The notes under the pieces are model-generated. The model searched no databases and had not been told where the DNA came from. It was given only the letters and a program-made list of their open reading frames with translations. From assembly GCA_026990725.1 (NCBI GenBank), contig JALXCX010000247.1:1-5786 (forward strand): DNA of 5,786 nt, written 5' to 3'. Below are positions 1-5,404 of the stretch, piece after piece. Position numbers and translations under genes: made by a program. Every line of letters begins with the position of its first letter. The first letter of the stretch is position 1. This DNA comes from Desulfobulbaceae bacterium (GTDB taxonomy: Bacteria; Desulfobacterota; Desulfobulbia; Desulfobulbales; Desulfobulbaceae).

Positions 1-99
1 ATCGATCAGGCACCGCAGGAAATCTTGTGGAAAAATGCAGGTATTGACGCAGCCGGAATTATTTCCGGTGCTCTGGAAGTCATGAAACAAAAAGATTAA
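1..99 (+). CDS. C-terminal fragment, possibly transketolase family
   Basis: An open frame runs from the left edge to a TAA at 97-99 and supplies the last 32 residues of a protein whose start lies outside the window. The end reads as an acidic, alanine-rich helix (…NAGIDAAGIISGALEVMKQ…). The pattern of a small-residue/Pro stretch, Glu-Ile-Leu-Trp, then Gly-Ile-Asp-Ala-x-x-Ile and an Ala-Leu helix resembles the extreme C-terminus of transketolases, where a 'G-[IL]-x-A-x-x-[IV]' element precedes the terminal helix. That is resemblance by eye over about 30 residues, so the family name is tentative. That it is a real coding end is more secure, because the frame is open, has no odd codons, and is followed by non-coding-looking sequence. 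Confidence 0.45.
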   Translation: MDQAPQEILWKNAGIDAAGIISGALEVMKQKD

Positions 100-120
100 C
101 GGCTGTTTGTTAGGCGGTCT

Positions 121-141
121 AGTGTCTCTTCCGGAGGCACT
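121..141 (+). promoter_or_regulatory. 8-bp hairpin just after the upstream gene, covering a GGAGG
   Basis: AGTGTCTC at 121-128 pairs with GAGGCACT at 134-141, with one G-U pair and a 5-nt TTCCG loop. It lies 22 nt after the stop codon at 97-99. It is not followed by a T-run, so it is a poor intrinsic terminator. Its right arm and loop edge contain GGAGG (133-137), a strong Shine-Dalgarno sequence six bases before a GTG at 144. The hairpin could therefore be either the 3' end structure of the upstream transcript or a structure masking a ribosome binding site. Confidence 0.35.
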
Positions 142-143
142 TA

Positions 144-296
144 GTGACTGACATGAAAGATGTGTTTCCCTGCATCAGGCGCAACGGCACGATGAGTTCA
201 TTCTCAGAACACCCCTTGCCCCTGAAGATTTATGCAGAAAAGCATAAATCTTCTACAAATAGACCACTCCCGCAAATCCTTTTGCTCCCTTCATAG
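144..296 (+). CDS. Possible small ORF (50 aa) upstream of sppA
   Basis: A GTG at 144-146 is preceded by GGAGG at 133-137 with a 6-nt spacer, which is better initiation context than several certain genes here. The frame is MTDMKDVFPCIRRNGTMSSF and onward, 50 codons, ending in TAG at 294-296, 23 nt before the sppA start. I recognise no domain, signal peptide or membrane segment. The second half is Lys/Ser/Pro-rich with a Leu-rich tail, and codons there run through the 12-bp inverted repeat at 224-253. A perfect palindrome inside a reading frame suggests the region is non-coding DNA that happens to be open. If translated, it could act as a leader peptide for sppA. It is more likely spurious than real, and is listed because of the ribosome binding site. 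Confidence 0.2.
   Translation: MTDMKDVFPCIRRNGTMSSFSEHPLPLKIYAEKHKSSTNRPLPQILLLPS
224..253. repeat. Perfect 12-bp inverted repeat in the sppA leader
   Basis: GAAGATTTATGC (224-235) and GCATAAATCTTC (242-253) are exact reverse complements around a 6-nt loop (AGAAAA). The next bases are TACAAAT, with no T-run, so this is not a classical intrinsic terminator. It sits 66 nt before the sppA start codon. It could be an RNA hairpin in the leader (mRNA stabilising or attenuating) or a DNA operator, since the dyad centre-to-centre spacing of the arms is 18 bp. The repeat itself is certain; the role is not known. Confidence 0.75.
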
Positions 297-307
297 AGAA
301 CAATTTC

Positions 308-312
308 AGGAG
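308..312 (+). promoter_or_regulatory. Ribosome binding site selecting a TTG start for sppA
   Basis: AGGAG at 308-312 lies 7 nt before TTG at 320-322. No in-frame ATG or GTG near this position has comparable context, and this start puts a short basic stretch directly before the hydrophobic anchor expected for the product. Confidence 0.75.
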
Positions 313-319
313 TAACATT

Positions 320-2188
320 TTGAAGACATTTTTTTTAATCATCATCTCATTTTTCCGCTTTCTCTGGAAATTCCTGACCACAGGTGCTGCAGTTCTCAGC
401 ACCTTGATTTTGCTGGGGTCTCTGATCCTGCTGGCCACAATGTTTATCCATCGGCCCGTAACCGAGATACCGGCGAATTCTGCACTGGTACTGGCACCAC
501 GAGGCCGTATTGTTGAAAAAAGATCTCCCCTTGACCCCATGTCCCGAATTCTCAGCAACATGTCAGGAGCACCTGTTCGTGAGGAATTGCTTGTTCAGGA
601 TGTTATTGAAGGCATTCGGGCTGCTTCTTTTGATGACCGCATCAAGCTGCTCGTCATTGCCCCAAGCCAATTGACACGAGCCAGCCTTGATCAGCTAAGT
701 GACATCGGCCATGCTATCGATGCGTTCAAAAAAAGCGGCAAAATGGTTATCGCGACCGGAGACAACTTTTCCCAGGGACAATATTATCTGGCCTCATGGG
801 CGGATGAAATCTATCTCAATCCCATGGGAGCTGTCAATCTTCATGGATTTGGGGTCTTCCGGCTCTACATCGCTGAGCTGCTGGAAAAGCTAAATATAAA
901 CTTTCATATTTTCAGGGTCGGCACCTTTAAATCCGCCCTGGAACCATTTATCCGCAGCAATATGTCGCCTGCTGCCAGGGAAGCCAATCAACAATGGCTT
1001 TTAAGCATGTGGAGCAGTTATTGTAATGATATCGCGGCAAACCGGGGTATCCCGCAACGGGCGATAAATAATGCGGTGAACAAACTCGCAGACAACATGC
1101 AGGCTGCCCATGGAGACACGGCTCAGATGGCCCTGAATAACGGGTTCGTTGATGGTCTCAAGACCAGGCAGGAATTCAGAAATTATATTGCAACCCTGGT
1201 GGGTAGATCTTCAAAGAGTGGCAGTTTCAATCAAATCAGATTCAGCAGCTATCTGAACACTGTGGCCACAACATCCGGAAGCCAGGGGAAGACCGGGGAC
1301 AAGGTAGGTATAATTGTTGCGCAGGGCAGCATTATTTACGGCGAGGCAAAAATCGGCCAGATAGGCTCTGATGCTCTCAGCAGACAAATCCGTTTTGCCA
1401 GAAATGATGACAGTATTAAAGCCCTGGTTCTTCGCATAGACAGTGGCGGGGGCAGTGCATTTGCCTCTGAACTGATTCGCCAGGAATTACTCCAGACCCG
1501 GAAGGCAGGCAAACCTGTTCTCGTCTCCATGGGATCAATGGCGGCCTCCGGGGCATACTGGATTTCTGCAGACGCAGACCAAATTTTTGCCGCTCCCACC
1601 ACCCTGACTGGCTCAATAGGCATTTTTGGTGCCATGCCAACTTTTGAAAAAACACTTGCTGAAATCGGTGTCTACAGTGACGGCACCGGCACCACAAAGC
1701 TGGCCGGAGCCGGAGACCCGACCCGGCCTTTCCCTGATAGCCTGGCCCGGGCCATTCAGGCCGGTGTTGAACAGGGATACAGCAGATTTCTTGACATTGT
1801 TGCCAACGGCCGAAAGATGAAGCTTGAAGAGGTGAAAAAGATCGCTGAAGGCAGGGTATGGGATGGCCGCACAGCTCTTAAACTGGGGCTTGTTGATAAA
1901 CTTGGCACACTTGATGATGCTGTTGATGCCGCAGCAGAGCTGGCTGGCCTGACCAGAGCAAACGCCGTCTATATTCAGGAAGCGGAAACCCCGGCAGAAC
2001 TGCTTTTAAAAAGCCTTGGCCTGGCCGAGACCTCTCTGGGACTTTCCTCAAAAAAATCCTCTTTCACCTCTGTCACGCATTCAGTTTTTCGTAAGCTGCT
2101 TCAACAATATGATTTTATAACAAATGGTGACCCGCAGCATTTGTACAGCCACTGTATGCTCCCCGACGTTTCGAAAAATCTTCAGTAA
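320..2188 (+). CDS. sppA: Signal peptide peptidase SppA, 67K type
   Basis: The product is 622 residues, matching the long two-repeat SppA of Gram-negative bacteria (about 618 in E. coli). An N-terminal membrane anchor spans residues ~17-43, and the rest should face the periplasm. Two ClpP/crotonase-like S49 repeats follow. The first (~55-290) carries the general-base lysine, K204, in RVGTFKSALEPF followed by MSPAAREA. The second (~325-545) carries the nucleophile serine, S410, in SMGSMAASGAYWIS followed by TLTGSIGIFG, plus the RIDSGGG oxyanion-type loop at 372-378. Both catalytic residues are present, so it should be active. By family knowledge it degrades signal peptides left in the membrane after signal peptidase cleavage. 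The tail ending DPQHLYSHC resembles other long SppA C-termini. Translation starts at TTG with AGGAG 7 nt upstream. A run of eight T's lies at codons 3-5. Confidence 0.96.
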   Translation: MKTFFLIIISFFRFLWKFLTTGAAVLSTLILLGSLILLATMFIHRPVTEIPANSALVLAPRGRIVEKRSPLDPMSRILSNMSGAPVREELLVQDVIEGIRAASFDDRIKLLVIAPSQLTRASLDQLSDIGHAIDAFKKSGKMVIATGDNFSQGQYYLASWADEIYLNPMGAVNLHGFGVFRLYIAELLEKLNINFHIFRVGTFKSALEPFIRSNMSPAAREANQQWLLSMWSSYCNDIAANRGIPQRAINNAVNKLADNMQAAHGDTAQMALNNGFVDGLKTRQEFRNYIATLVGRSSKSGSFNQIRFSSYLNTVATTSGSQGKTGDKVGIIVAQGSIIYGEAKIGQIGSDALSRQIRFARNDDSIKALVLRIDSGGGSAFASELIRQELLQTRKAGKPVLVSMGSMAASGAYWISADADQIFAAPTTLTGSIGIFGAMPTFEKTLAEIGVYSDGTGTTKLAGAGDPTRPFPDSLARAIQAGVEQGYSRFLDIVANGRKMKLEEVKKIAEGRVWDGRTALKLGLVDKLGTLDDAVDAAAELAGLTRANAVYIQEAETPAELLLKSLGLAETSLGLSSKKSSFTSVTHSVFRKLLQQYDFITNGDPQHLYSHCMLPDVSKNLQ

Positions 2189-2210
2189 ATTCGATATATA
2201 TATACGGTTA

Positions 2211-3170
2211 ATGGATCAAGTCATTTTCTTACAGCTCTGGCATCAATTGGGCTGGCCCCTGCTTCGGCTGCTCATTTTTATTTCCATCGGACTTCTGGTT
2301 GCCAACTTCATAGAAGCTCTGAACTGGACCCAAAAAATGGCGGTAGTGGCACGCCCTCTGACGCAAATCGGCCATCTCTCTTCTGTAACGGGAGCTTCTT
2401 TTTCAATGGCTTTTTTCTCCGGAGTTTCCGCTAACACGATGCTTGCTGAAGCGTATGAAAAACAGAGAATAAGTAAAAAAGAACTCATTCTGGCCAATCT
2501 GTTTAATAGTCTTCCCACCTACTTTCTGCATCTACCCACAACTTTTTTTATTACCGCACCTCTTATTAAAGGTGCGGCCTTCATTTATATTGGCCTGACC
2601 TTTGGCTCTGCCATTTTGCGTACTCTGGCCATTACCGTTATCAGCCACTTTCTCCTGCCCCAAGAAGAAAGTCCACTGCACGGCCAAATCGAGCCTGAAG
2701 CAAACACCTTCAAAACTGCCTGGAAGAGAACAGTTAAACGTTTTCAGCGCAGAATAAAAAAAATTGCCAAATTTACCATCCCCATTTACATTCTTTTCTT
2801 TTTTCTCACCAGGGCCGGCCTGTTCTCAATGATTGAACATTTCATGGCAAAATATCTCTCCTTTCTGGCCTGGCTTTCCCCAAAAGCATTATCCATTATT
2901 GCCCTGCAGGTCGCAGCCGAATTCTCAGCCGGCCTTGCAGCTGCAGGTGCCCTGCTTCAAGATGGCAGCATGTCCTATAAACAGATTGTCCTTGCCCTGT
3001 TAATTGGCAACGTCCTCTCTTCACCAATTCGGGCAGTAAGGCATCAGTTTCCCTATTATGCGGGCATATTCAAGCCCCGTCTTGCAATGCAGCTCATTTT
3101 TTTCAGCCAGGCTTTCCGAACACTATCCATTGCCACGGTCGCCCTGCTCTACTATCTACTCGTTTTCTGA
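2211..3170 (+). CDS. Polytopic membrane protein with two Gate (nucleoside recognition) domains
   Basis: The product is 319 residues and very hydrophobic, with helices at roughly 14-36, 60-75, 100-148, 178-200, 207-245, 258-272 and 290-318. It contains two related halves. The first Gate-type element is FFSGVSANTMLAEAYE (~68-83) followed by ISKKELILANLFNSLPTYF. The second is EFSAGLAAAGALLQDG (~237-252) followed by MSYKQIVLALLIGNVLSSP. Such pairs occur in the Gate/nucleoside-recognition family related to SpmA/SpmB and the FeoB pore. A strongly basic loop (KRTVKRFQRRIKKIAK, 162-177) separates the halves and is probably cytoplasmic. The substrate is unknown. It begins 22 nt after sppA, suggesting one operon. 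ATG 2211 was chosen because the earlier in-frame ATG at 2124 lies inside sppA. Neither start has a clear Shine-Dalgarno, and the 20 bases before 2211 are AT-rich (TATATATATA), which may leave the start unstructured. Confidence 0.85.
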   Translation: MDQVIFLQLWHQLGWPLLRLLIFISIGLLVANFIEALNWTQKMAVVARPLTQIGHLSSVTGASFSMAFFSGVSANTMLAEAYEKQRISKKELILANLFNSLPTYFLHLPTTFFITAPLIKGAAFIYIGLTFGSAILRTLAITVISHFLLPQEESPLHGQIEPEANTFKTAWKRTVKRFQRRIKKIAKFTIPIYILFFFLTRAGLFSMIEHFMAKYLSFLAWLSPKALSIIALQVAAEFSAGLAAAGALLQDGSMSYKQIVLALLIGNVLSSPIRAVRHQFPYYAGIFKPRLAMQLIFFSQAFRTLSIATVALLYYLLVF

Positions 3171-3201
3171 TTTTTTCCATCTTCAACCTGTGAGGTGTCT
3201 T

Positions 3202-3236
3202 CCATGTGATGGGCTTATAAAAAGCTCATCACATGG
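3202..3236. repeat. 15-bp inverted repeat downstream of the Gate gene
   Basis: CCATGTGATGGGCTT (3202-3216) pairs with AAGCTCATCACATGG (3222-3236), with a single G-U pair and a 5-nt loop (ATAAA). It lies 31 nt after the Gate gene stop and 170 nt before the stress-protein start. No T-run follows on either strand, so it does not match a standard intrinsic terminator, but it is long enough to be a 3'-end stabilising hairpin or a terminator of non-standard type for the sppA operon. The structure is certain; the function is inferred. Confidence 0.75.
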
Positions 3237-3246
3237 CTAAAGATGA

Positions 3247-3311
3247 CTCAAGCCAAAAGTTCGGTATACGGCCAGGCCGAACGGATTGAGGCGCTGTAGG
3301 GTCAACAGAGC
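3247..3311 (+). ncRNA. Candidate structured 5' leader of the stress gene
   Basis: Nested complementary segments are visible: CTCAA (3247-3251) with TTGAG (3286-3290) encloses GTTCGG (3259-3264) with CCGAAC (3277-3282). Directly after comes GC-x-CTGT (3291-3297) with ACAG-x-GC (3305-3311) around a 7-nt loop. Together they could fold as two adjacent stem-loops about 95 nt before the start codon. I compared it from memory with GEMM, fluoride, ZTP, ykkC, SAM, glycine and THF riboswitch consensus motifs and saw no match. The stems are short and could arise by chance. Apart from these elements and the hairpin at 3202-3236, I see nothing recognisable in the 3171-3406 spacer. Confidence 0.3.
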
Positions 3312-3394
3312 TGGGTTTTACGAGTCCCTCAGTCTTAAAAAAACAACAAGTTAGAGCAGACTTTTTGGAAAGAATGATTACACTTTTTAAAAAA

Positions 3395-3400
3395 GAGGAG
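3395..3400 (+). promoter_or_regulatory. Ribosome binding site selecting TTG 3407
   Basis: GAGGAG at 3395-3400 is 6 nt before TTG at 3407-3409. This context outranks the in-frame ATG at 3374 and the TTG at 3365, neither of which has a purine-rich Shine-Dalgarno in front. The chosen start also gives the standard family N-terminus (MEKKILVAVDGS). Confidence 0.8.
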
Positions 3401-3406
3401 TGCATT

Positions 3407-4333
3407 TTGGAAAAAAAAATTCTGGTTGCCGTTGATGGCTCTGTCTTCAGTTCCAACAGTCTTGATTACCTGATACGTCTTTTTGCAAAAAACGAGGAAA
3501 TCCAGCTTCATTTACTCAGTATCGTCTCATCCGGCGGCAGTGATCAAAACTGGATGCTTGATGTTGACCCTCTACGAACAGACAGCCCGGTAGTTGAACT
3601 GCGCAAGGCAAAGGCAAGCCGCTACCTTAGAGATGCCGAACACAGGCTGCTGCGAAATGGCTTTACTGCAGAACAGGTTAACTCTTCTGTGGAATCGTCG
3701 ACCGGCTCTATTGCCGTTGCTATCCATCATCAGGCCAATCAGGGTATATTTGACGCACTCCTCATCGGCAGACGAGGCGTCGGTAAAATTGGCGAAATGT
3801 TCCTGGGAAGTGTCTCGGCAGACCTTGTCAATAAATGCCACGAAGTTCCGCTCTGGATGATAGATGGAGAGATACCCTCGGCACGCTTTCTTCTGGCTGT
3901 CCACGCAACTCCGGAATCACTGCTCGCAGCCGACCATCTCGGCTTTTTTATGAAAAACAATCCCGCAACAAAGGTGTGCCTCTATCATTCACATTCTGTC
4001 TTTGGCTCCACAAAGGCTTCTCCTGCTGAACATTTTCACAAGCTCTGGGGGGCAGACTGGTGCAAAGAGCATTTGGATTTAGAGAATAATCTCTATGATG
4101 CTCATACCAGAATCCTCACTGACCACGGCATCGACAAAAATAATATCAGGCATATTCCGCCCCATACAAACCTTGAGGCTAGTAATGATCTGCTCAAGCA
4201 GGCCAAACAACACGGCTGCGGGACAATTGTTCTGGGCCGCAGAGGCCGCGAAATCGAAAAGGGTCTGCTGGGTGGAGTCTCCGACCGAACAGTTCAAAAC
4301 GCTCAAAATCTCGCGATCTGGATTGTCGGTTAG
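3407..4333 (+). CDS. Tandem-domain universal stress protein
   Basis: The product is 308 residues and made of two universal stress protein (Usp) domains. Domain 1 (~1-152) opens with KKILVAVDGS, where D10 is the conserved adenine-contacting acid, and has the full nucleotide motif G-x2-G-x9-G-S: GRRG at 121-124 and GS at 134-135. It should bind ATP or another nucleotide. Domain 2 (~160-308) opens with FLLAVHATPES, so H166 replaces that Asp. Its second motif, GRRG at 277-280 then LLGGVS, is one residue short and lacks the Ser, so it has probably lost nucleotide binding. No membrane segment or signal peptide is seen, so the protein should be cytoplasmic. The role in stress physiology is family knowledge; no partner is visible. 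The start is TTG 3407 with GAGGAG 6 nt upstream, immediately followed by a run of nine A's. Transcription converges with the minus-strand gene at 4379. Confidence 0.93.
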   Translation: MEKKILVAVDGSVFSSNSLDYLIRLFAKNEEIQLHLLSIVSSGGSDQNWMLDVDPLRTDSPVVELRKAKASRYLRDAEHRLLRNGFTAEQVNSSVESSTGSIAVAIHHQANQGIFDALLIGRRGVGKIGEMFLGSVSADLVNKCHEVPLWMIDGEIPSARFLLAVHATPESLLAADHLGFFMKNNPATKVCLYHSHSVFGSTKASPAEHFHKLWGADWCKEHLDLENNLYDAHTRILTDHGIDKNNIRHIPPHTNLEASNDLLKQAKQHGCGTIVLGRRGREIEKGLLGGVSDRTVQNAQNLAIWIVG

Positions 4334-4352
4334 TTGGATAGCAGACATCCAA
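4334..4352. repeat. Small hairpin between convergent genes
   Basis: TTGGAT (4334-4339) and ATCCAA (4347-4352) flank a 7-nt loop, starting directly after the TAG of the stress gene. It is the only dyad I see in the 45-bp convergent spacer and would be the natural place for transcription of both sides to end. The stem is short and AT-rich with no T-run on the correct side for either strand, so an intrinsic terminator is doubtful. Confidence 0.35.
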
Positions 4353-4378
4353 AAACGGACAAACCAGTGACTCAACCT

Positions 4379-4867
4379 TTATCGTTCCATGAATTCAACA
4401 ACGGCAAATGAGGAAAACAGCCATTTTCCTGCAACTTTTCTGGCGCTGATTTTTACTTCGTAAGCATCTGTAAATCGTCCATCAGCATTGTTGCCAAAAA
4501 GACGAAGAGTTGTGATAATTTCAGCACTGGTGCTGTCTTGCAGGGTAATTGAAGAATCATCAAAACGAAACTGCGTCCCGGCAACCCTTCTTTTCATCAT
4601 CAAAATGTGGTCACGAATCTCCTGAAAAGAAAACAGACGATCCATGGCAAGTGATTTAATTTCCACTCTGCACGGATCCGTACACAACTCTGCTGCCGCT
4701 GCTACTTTTCTAGCAAAGACCACAACAGATTCCTGCTCAGTGGTTGAACAAAACCCGGCCATGATATCCATCTTCTCCTGCAAAAGTTGTTCATCAGAAG
4801 AAGAAAGCAAATAATATCCGCAAAGAGCAAGAACCAGAACAACAGATACAACCAGTACTTTTTTCAT
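4379..4867 (-). CDS. Small membrane-anchored protein, possible NTF2-like fold
   Basis: The product is 162 residues. It starts with MKKVLVVSVVLVLALCGYYL, a short basic end and one hydrophobic helix, so it should be an N-anchored or exported protein. LALC at 13-16 is not a proper lipobox because Leu sits at -1, so a lipoprotein is unlikely. The soluble part (~24-162) has C40, C62 and C66, the latter two as CTDPC, possibly a disulfide if periplasmic. The C-terminal third alternates strand-like segments and ends YEVKISARKVAGKWLFSSF, which recalls the last strands of NTF2/SnoaL-like domains. That is a guess from pattern only. The start codon overlaps the stop of the signal peptidase gene as ATGA (4867-4864), and GGAGG lies 9 nt upstream, so the two genes are very likely translationally coupled and may act together. 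I cannot assign a function. Confidence 0.82.
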   Translation of the reverse strand: MKKVLVVSVVLVLALCGYYLLSSSDEQLLQEKMDIMAGFCSTTEQESVVVFARKVAAAAELCTDPCRVEIKSLAMDRLFSFQEIRDHILMMKRRVAGTQFRFDDSSITLQDSTSAEIITTLRLFGNNADGRFTDAYEVKISARKVAGKWLFSSFAVVEFMER

Positions 4868-5358
4868 AAGACAACGCCTCCAACTATCCGCTCCATACTG
4901 ACCTGTCCGATTTTATGCCGCTTCATGGAAAGGCTGCGATTATCACCGATGATATAGACATTGCCAGGCTTGACTGTCCGGGTGGAAAGATTCCATTGAG
5001 ATGTCAGACGCACATGTGGCTCCTTAACAAGCTGACCATTTATATAGAGCTTCCCCTGTTGGTACTCAAGTGTTTCACCGGGCAAAGCAACAATTCGCTT
5101 CAGTAGCATCACATGATGCCCGGCAAAACGAACCGCCACTACATCAAATCTTTTTGGTGGTGATAAAAAATACATTGGCCGCCAGCAAAAGGCACAGGAA
5201 CCGTCATGATACGTTGGTTCCATGCTCCTGCCCTGAATTCGAAGAGGTAGAAGAAGAAACCCAAAAACCAGGTAGCTGATCAGACATACTGCAGATAGAC
5301 GTACAAGAAAGCGCCTGTTGATCGTCGGAAATACAAACTGACGCAGAAAAGAAGGCAT
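4864..5358 (-). CDS. lepB: Type I signal peptidase (S26 family), short form
   Basis: The product is 164 residues, much shorter than E. coli LepB (324) and close to minimal one-anchor enzymes. One transmembrane helix (~19-38) follows a basic N-terminus, and the catalytic part should be periplasmic. Box B is GRSMEPTYHDG with nucleophile S45. Box D is LLKRIVALPGE with general base K87. Box E begins IIGDNRSLS (136-144). Active-site residues are thus present, and the enzyme should cleave signal peptides from exported proteins. Odd point: the usual continuation S-x-D-S-R-x-x-G is S-M-K-R-H-K-I-G (144-151), so the structural Asp and Arg are Lys and His. This may mark a subfamily rather than a defect. 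The start is ATG at 5358 with GGAG (5366-5369) 7 nt upstream. It is the first gene of a two-gene minus-strand operon, overlapping its partner by 4 nt. Confidence 0.92.
   Translation of the reverse strand: MPSFLRQFVFPTINRRFLVRLSAVCLISYLVFGFLLLPLRIQGRSMEPTYHDGSCAFCWRPMYFLSPPKRFDVVAVRFAGHHVMLLKRIVALPGETLEYQQGKLYINGQLVKEPHVRLTSQWNLSTRTVKPGNVYIIGDNRSLSMKRHKIGQVSMERIVGGVVL
4877..4881 (-). promoter_or_regulatory. Internal ribosome binding site for the coupled downstream gene
   Basis: On the minus strand GGAGG lies inside the last codons of the signal peptidase gene, 9 nt before the ATG at 4867-4865. Together with the ATGA stop/start overlap it supports reinitiation and a fixed ratio of the two products. 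Confidence 0.65.
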
Positions 5359-5376
5359 AAATAATCTCCATTACCA

Positions 5377-5404
5377 TTGAAAAAACACGGGAACATCTTA
5401 TTCT
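5377..5404 (+). promoter_or_regulatory. Weak candidate sigma70-type promoter for the right-hand gene
   Basis: The 112-bp spacer 5359-5470 separates divergent genes, so it should contain promoters for both. On the plus strand TTGAAA (5377-5382) is followed after 16 bp by TATTCT (5399-5404), matching the -35 at 5 of 6 and the -10 at 4 of 6 positions. The overlapping TCTAAT (5402-5407) is a better -10 but the 19-bp spacing is long. I saw no convincing minus-strand promoter. AT-rich DNA produces such matches readily. Confidence 0.25.

Noticed and set aside
1336..1697. Minus-strand open frames opposite the catalytic part of sppA
   Set aside because: They lie opposite a clearly conserved peptidase, have no ribosome binding site and show no recognisable domain; they are consequences of sppA codon use.
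2124..2210. Earlier in-frame ATG for the Gate-domain gene at 2124
   Set aside because: It would overlap sppA by 65 bases and add 29 residues without hydrophobic or domain character; the added part is just the sppA end read in another frame, and it has no Shine-Dalgarno.
3192..3222. GAGGTG followed by ATG-TGA, and an overlapping ATG with three codons, at the base of the 15-bp hairpin
   Set aside because: A start-stop mini-ORF is possible but too short to distinguish from chance; the hairpin explains the sequence.
3365..3406. Longer N-terminus for the stress protein from TTG 3365 or ATG 3374
   Set aside because: Neither has a ribosome binding site, while TTG 3407 has GAGGAG at 6 nt and gives the standard KKILVAVDGS family start.
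3237..3406. Known riboswitch upstream of the stress gene
   Set aside because: Conserved sequence blocks of the classes I compared from memory (GEMM, fluoride, ZTP, ykkC, SAM, glycine, THF) are not present.
3572..3960. Open frames on both strands inside the stress gene
   Set aside because: All overlap the conserved Usp coding frame and read as low-complexity or unrelated sequence without initiation signals.
4391..4867. Lipoprotein reading of the small anchored protein through LALC
   Set aside because: Leu at -1 does not fit the lipobox, which needs Gly, Ala or Ser there; a plain membrane anchor is more likely.
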